The notes under the pieces are model-generated. The model was not told the origin of the DNA and did not search any database. It saw only the letters and a program-made list of their open reading frames with translations. From contig NZ_UCOB01000003.1 of assembly GCF_900474295.1 (NCBI RefSeq), positions 1 through 64,000 on the forward strand: a stretch of 64,000 nucleotides of DNA. Direction: 5' to 3'. Shown in pieces: positions 61,351-64,000 of this stretch. Source of the DNA: Synechococcus sp. UW140. GTDB lineage: Bacteria > Cyanobacteriota > Cyanobacteriia > PCC-6307 > Cyanobiaceae. A program made the position numbers and the translations under genes. Position 1 is the stretch's first letter. Each line of letters starts with the position of its first letter.

Positions 61351-62424
61351 TCAAGCGGCAACAGCAGCCTTGGGATCAAGAGCACCCTTGGCGTAGAGAC
61401 CGGCAAAGTAGTTGATGTCGCGCTGTTTGATCTTGCTGGCGTTGCCTGCAGCCCAGAACTGTTGGTAACGGTCGAGGCAGACCTGCTTCATGTACTTGCG
61501 AGCCGGCTTGTTGAAGTGACGGGGATCGAAGTTGGCGGGATCAGCTGCGGCTGCTTCGCGCACGGCTGCAGTGAAGGCCAAGCGGTTGTCGGTGTCGATG
61601 TTCACCTTGCGCACGCCGTTGCGAATGCCTTCCTGGATCTCCTCAACAGGGACGCCGTAGGTCTCGGGGATCTGACCGCCGTATTTGTTGATCATTTCCA
61701 GCCATTCCTGAGGAACGGAGGAGGAGCCATGCATCACCAGATGGGTGTTGGGGATGGCTTTGTGAATTTCAGCGATGCGGCTGATCGCAAGCACTTCGCC
61801 GGTGGGCTTGCGGGTGAATTTGTAGGCACCATGGCTTGTGCCAATGGCAATGGCCAGGGCATCAACCTTGGTCTTGGCGACGAAGTCAGCGGCCTCGGCG
61901 GGATCGGTGAGGAGCTGATCCTTGGAGAGCTCACCTTCGAAACCGTGACCGTCTTCGGCTTCACCTTTGCCGGTCTCGAGAGATCCGAGGCATCCCAGTT
62001 CGCCTTCGACGCTCACGCCAATGGCATGGGCCACGTCGACCACTTCCTTGGTGACTTGGACGTTGTAGTCATAGGAGGCAGGTGTCTTGGCGTCAGCTTC
62101 CAGAGAGCCGTCCATCATCACGGAGGTGAAGCCGTTGGCGGCAGCACCAAAACAGGTGGCGGGGCTGTTGCCATGGTCCTGGTGCATCACCACGGGGATG
62201 TCGGGATAGGTCTCGACAGCCGCGATGATTAGATGACGCAGAAAGTTTTCGCCGGCGTAGGTGCGGGCTCCGCGTGATGCCTGCAGGATCACCGGGGAGT
62301 CGGTTTCTTGAGCCGCCTCCATGATCGACTGAACCTGCTCAAGGTTGTTCACGTTGAAAGCAGGGATGCCGTAACCGTTCTCGGCTGCGTGATCGAGCAG
62401 AAGCCGAAGGGGAACTAGCGCCAT
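61351..62424 (-). CDS. fbaA: Fructose-bisphosphate aldolase, class II
   Basis: Zinc-dependent aldolase of the Calvin cycle and glycolysis. ATG at 62424 gives 357 aa: [13 protein letters not shown]. Metal-binding motifs are His-Gln-Asp-His-Gly-Asn-Ser and Met-His-Gly-Ser-Ser-Ser-Val. Cyanobacterial CbbA-type (class IIB). It lies 153 bp downstream of a class I aldolase gene on the same strand. Confidence 0.96.
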   Translation of the reverse strand: MALVPLRLLLDHAAENGYGIPAFNVNNLEQVQSIMEAAQETDSPVILQASRGARTYAGENFLRHLIIAAVETYPDIPVVMHQDHGNSPATCFGAAANGFTSVMMDGSLEADAKTPASYDYNVQVTKEVVDVAHAIGVSVEGELGCLGSLETGKGEAEDGHGFEGELSKDQLLTDPAEAADFVAKTKVDALAIAIGTSHGAYKFTRKPTGEVLAISRIAEIHKAIPNTHLVMHGSSSVPQEWLEMINKYGGQIPETYGVPVEEIQEGIRNGVRKVNIDTDNRLAFTAAVREAAAADPANFDPRHFNKPARKYMKQVCLDRYQQFWAAGNASKIKQRDINYFAGLYAKGALDPKAAVAA

Positions 62425-62577
62425 GGAGTACCTCGCAGGTGACCTGAAATCGGACATGAAGTCCGGACCGGCTGGGAGTGTACCCGCGAGGCGTCAGGAA
62501 TGTCACGTAAGCCTGACGTTTTGGCTACGCCAGGCTGTGACGGCTTCGGCTGAATCAGTGGTTGGTCAAGCGATCAA

Positions 62578-63645
62578 TCAATAGGTGTAGCCAGCCACGA
62601 ACAGCTGTTCATCCGAGGAGGGTTGAGATCCAGGAACGTAGCGCCCCATTGAAGCTTCAGAGTTGGCCTGGGCCCGCGCCATCAGGGCCTTCTGTCCAGC
62701 TGCGGTGTCAGAACCGCCCCATGCTTTCAGGCAGGAATGCTGAAGAGCCCGACCGTAGGAGAATCCAAGATTCCAACTGGCTTTTCGCTCAATCGTATTC
62801 ATGAGATTGAGGTAAATCGAGGCGGCTTCTTCGCTCAGTCCACCGGAGAGGAAGACGATGCCTGGAACACTGGCCGGCACGCTGCGCTCCAACGTCCGAA
62901 CTGTCATCGAAGCCACGGTCTTGGGGTCCGGCTTGGCGGAGCAATCCGCTCCCTGCACGGTCATGGATGGCTTCAACAGCGTTCCTTCCAGCAACACACC
63001 ATTGCGCTGACAAGCGATATAAACCTCTTTGATCACGCGTTCCTGAACGTGGGCGGTCTGTTCGATGGGGTGAGAGCCATCCATGAGGATTTCAGGCTCG
63101 ATAATCGGCACCAGGCCAGATTCCTGAACTGAACGGGCGTAACGAGCGAGGCCCCAAGCGTTTTCTCGAATCGACAGTTCTGATGGGCAGCCGTCTGCAG
63201 TGATCTGGAGCACCGCCCGCCATTTGGCGAATCGAGCACCTTGGGCGTAGTAATCGGCCGCGCGTTCGACCAGGCCGTCGAGTCCAGTGCAGAGGGTTTC
63301 GATTGGATGCGCTCCGGGTAGAGGACGCAGACCCATGTCGACTTTGATGCCAGCAATAATTCCGAGCTTTTTCAGCTTGTCGACCATCGACTCGCCGTCT
63401 GCGTGATTCTGGAAAAGCGTTTCCTCGTAAAGGATGGCGCCGCTGATGTAATCACCTAGGCCGGCTGAGGTGAACAGCATTCCCCGATAGGCCTTGCGGT
63501 TGGCCTCGGTGTTTTCAACGTTGATCGAACCCAGTCGCTTGCCGATGGTTTTGGTGGACTCATCAACAGCCAGGATTCCCTTTCCTGGAGTGGCCAGCGC
63601 TTTGGCAGTTGCAATCAGTTCACTCGAATGCAGAGACAGTGACAT
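62578..63645 (-). CDS. fda: Fructose-bisphosphate aldolase, class I (plant/red-algal type)
   Basis: A Schiff-base aldolase with no metal. It carries eukaryote-like motifs: Gly-Ile-Leu-Ala-Val-Asp-Glu-Ser near residue 24, the Schiff-base Lys225 in Gly-Thr-Leu-Leu-Lys-Pro-Ser-Met, and Phe-Leu-Ser-Gly-Gly-Leu-Ser-Glu. It ends Val-Ala-Gly-Tyr-Thr-Tyr, the conserved C-terminal Tyr of animal and plant enzymes. Published work, as I recall it, traces this picocyanobacterial gene to transfer from red algae into the site beside the native class II gene. 355 aa, ATG at 63645. Confidence 0.95.
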   Translation of the reverse strand: MSLSLHSSELIATAKALATPGKGILAVDESTKTIGKRLGSINVENTEANRKAYRGMLFTSAGLGDYISGAILYEETLFQNHADGESMVDKLKKLGIIAGIKVDMGLRPLPGAHPIETLCTGLDGLVERAADYYAQGARFAKWRAVLQITADGCPSELSIRENAWGLARYARSVQESGLVPIIEPEILMDGSHPIEQTAHVQERVIKEVYIACQRNGVLLEGTLLKPSMTVQGADCSAKPDPKTVASMTVRTLERSVPASVPGIVFLSGGLSEEAASIYLNLMNTIERKASWNLGFSYGRALQHSCLKAWGGSDTAAGQKALMARAQANSEASMGRYVPGSQPSSDEQLFVAGYTY

Positions 63646-63760
63646 GGGACCTCGCAGGGGCTCAAATCTTGTTTGAGCATGTTGGCCTTATGGCAATGGT
63701 TGTTACTTGGGCTGGTGGCGATCGCTACAAAAACCAGATTGCTTCGATCTCGCTTTTAGG

Positions 63761-64000
63761 TCACTTTTGAGCGATAGCGCCGACTGATTGATCACAGGCT
63801 TGTTGGCTCAGCAACCCTTCCAGGATGCCTGGAACCATCGGCCTGCCGCTGCGGATGCTGCTGGCCCACCAGTCATGGATCCTTGCCACAGGTGCCACCC
63901 TTCCATCGCTCCAAGTGGTAGCGAAAGCGAGGTCATCATCTGGAGAGAGAGGGCGCAGAGGCTCACCGCTTTTGGCATGCCAAAGGCCGAAACCATGGAC
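63761..64000 (-). CDS. Oxidoreductase C-terminus (Gfo/Idh/MocA-like), cut by window edge
   Basis: The minus-strand frame entering at 64000 reads 79 codons to TGA at 63761-63763: Val-His-Gly-Phe-Gly-Leu-Trp-His, later Arg-Ile-His-Asp-Trp-Trp and Pro-Met-Val-Pro-Gly-Ile-Leu-Glu-Gly. This ending resembles Gfo/Idh/MocA oxidoreductases of picocyanobacteria next to the aldolase genes, a tentative match. The N-terminal NAD domain is outside the window. It would lie upstream of the class I aldolase with about 115 bp between. Confidence 0.6.
   Translation of the reverse strand, partial: VHGFGLWHAKSGEPLRPLSPDDDLAFATTWSDGRVAPVARIHDWWASSIRSGRPMVPGILEGLLSQQACDQSVGAIAQK

Noticed and set aside
61462-62232. 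256-codon Gly/His-rich frame opposite the class II aldolase gene
   Set aside because: An antisense shadow of a certain gene; no domain and no supporting context.

Overview
The window reads as chromosome of a marine picocyanobacterium, most likely a Synechococcus (subcluster 5.1 type). The grounds are the gene set and its packing: a B12-dependent monomeric class II ribonucleotide reductase, a CPP1/DUF3353 chaperone-like protein, DUF3531, a GlpX-type fructose/sedoheptulose bisphosphatase, side-by-side class II and class I aldolases, PhnDCE, many small secreted or membrane proteins, and high G+C in the core (a counted 60-base stretch at 15301-15360 is 63% G+C). No rRNA, CRISPR array or insertion sequence was seen. 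Both window edges cut genes: a small secreted protein on the left and a Gfo/Idh/MocA-type oxidoreductase on the right.

Layout. 1-16.0 kb is core: tRNA-Ser(UGA), nrdJ, an MscS channel, a methyltransferase, prfC, a CPP1-like protein, an ABC ATPase with hslO, DUF3531 with rsmE, several small secreted proteins and a DUF92 (VTE6-like) membrane protein. 16.08-24.26 kb is an AT-richer integrated element of about 8.18 kb (a counted stretch at 16741-16800 is 45% G+C). 24.3-41 kb returns to core: a GDSL hydrolase, aspC-phnD-phnC-phnE, a family 4 uracil-DNA glycosylase with ispG, ctpA, mfd, an aminoglycoside-phosphotransferase-like kinase and rpe. 41.4-47.5 kb is a one-strand carbon and tetrapyrrole run, glpX-hemA-glgC-gnd-pgl. 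47.7-64 kb holds a CIA30 protein, ilvD, a divergent UPRT-like protein, a pentapeptide protein overlapping cobW, an L,D-transpeptidase, an MHS transporter, an SDR, purS-purQ, an LD-carboxypeptidase overlapping ggt, and the two aldolases.

The main discovery is the 16.08-24.26 kb element. It sits inside a sigma-70 family gene. The region 2 half lies at 24253-24646 and the region 3/4 half at 15595-16082, both on the minus strand. A 9-bp direct repeat, GCCAAGGAA, marks both junctions (16074-16082 and 24253-24261). Both halves read Pro-Trp through the repeat in the same codon phase, so excision across it would rejoin the gene in frame. A tyrosine recombinase gene lies just inside the left junction. 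Clusters of the octamer GTTGGTAT (or near copies) lie at both ends and look like integrase arm sites. The arrangement recalls elements that split sporulation sigma genes or heterocyst genes, but here the distal half carries an in-frame TAA, so the host gene may be dead. Cargo includes a YadA-like surface protein, an inverse-autotransporter-like beta-barrel, a double-glycine-leader peptide, a GNAT-like protein, and remnants of phage-type genes (thyX, tRNA-like).
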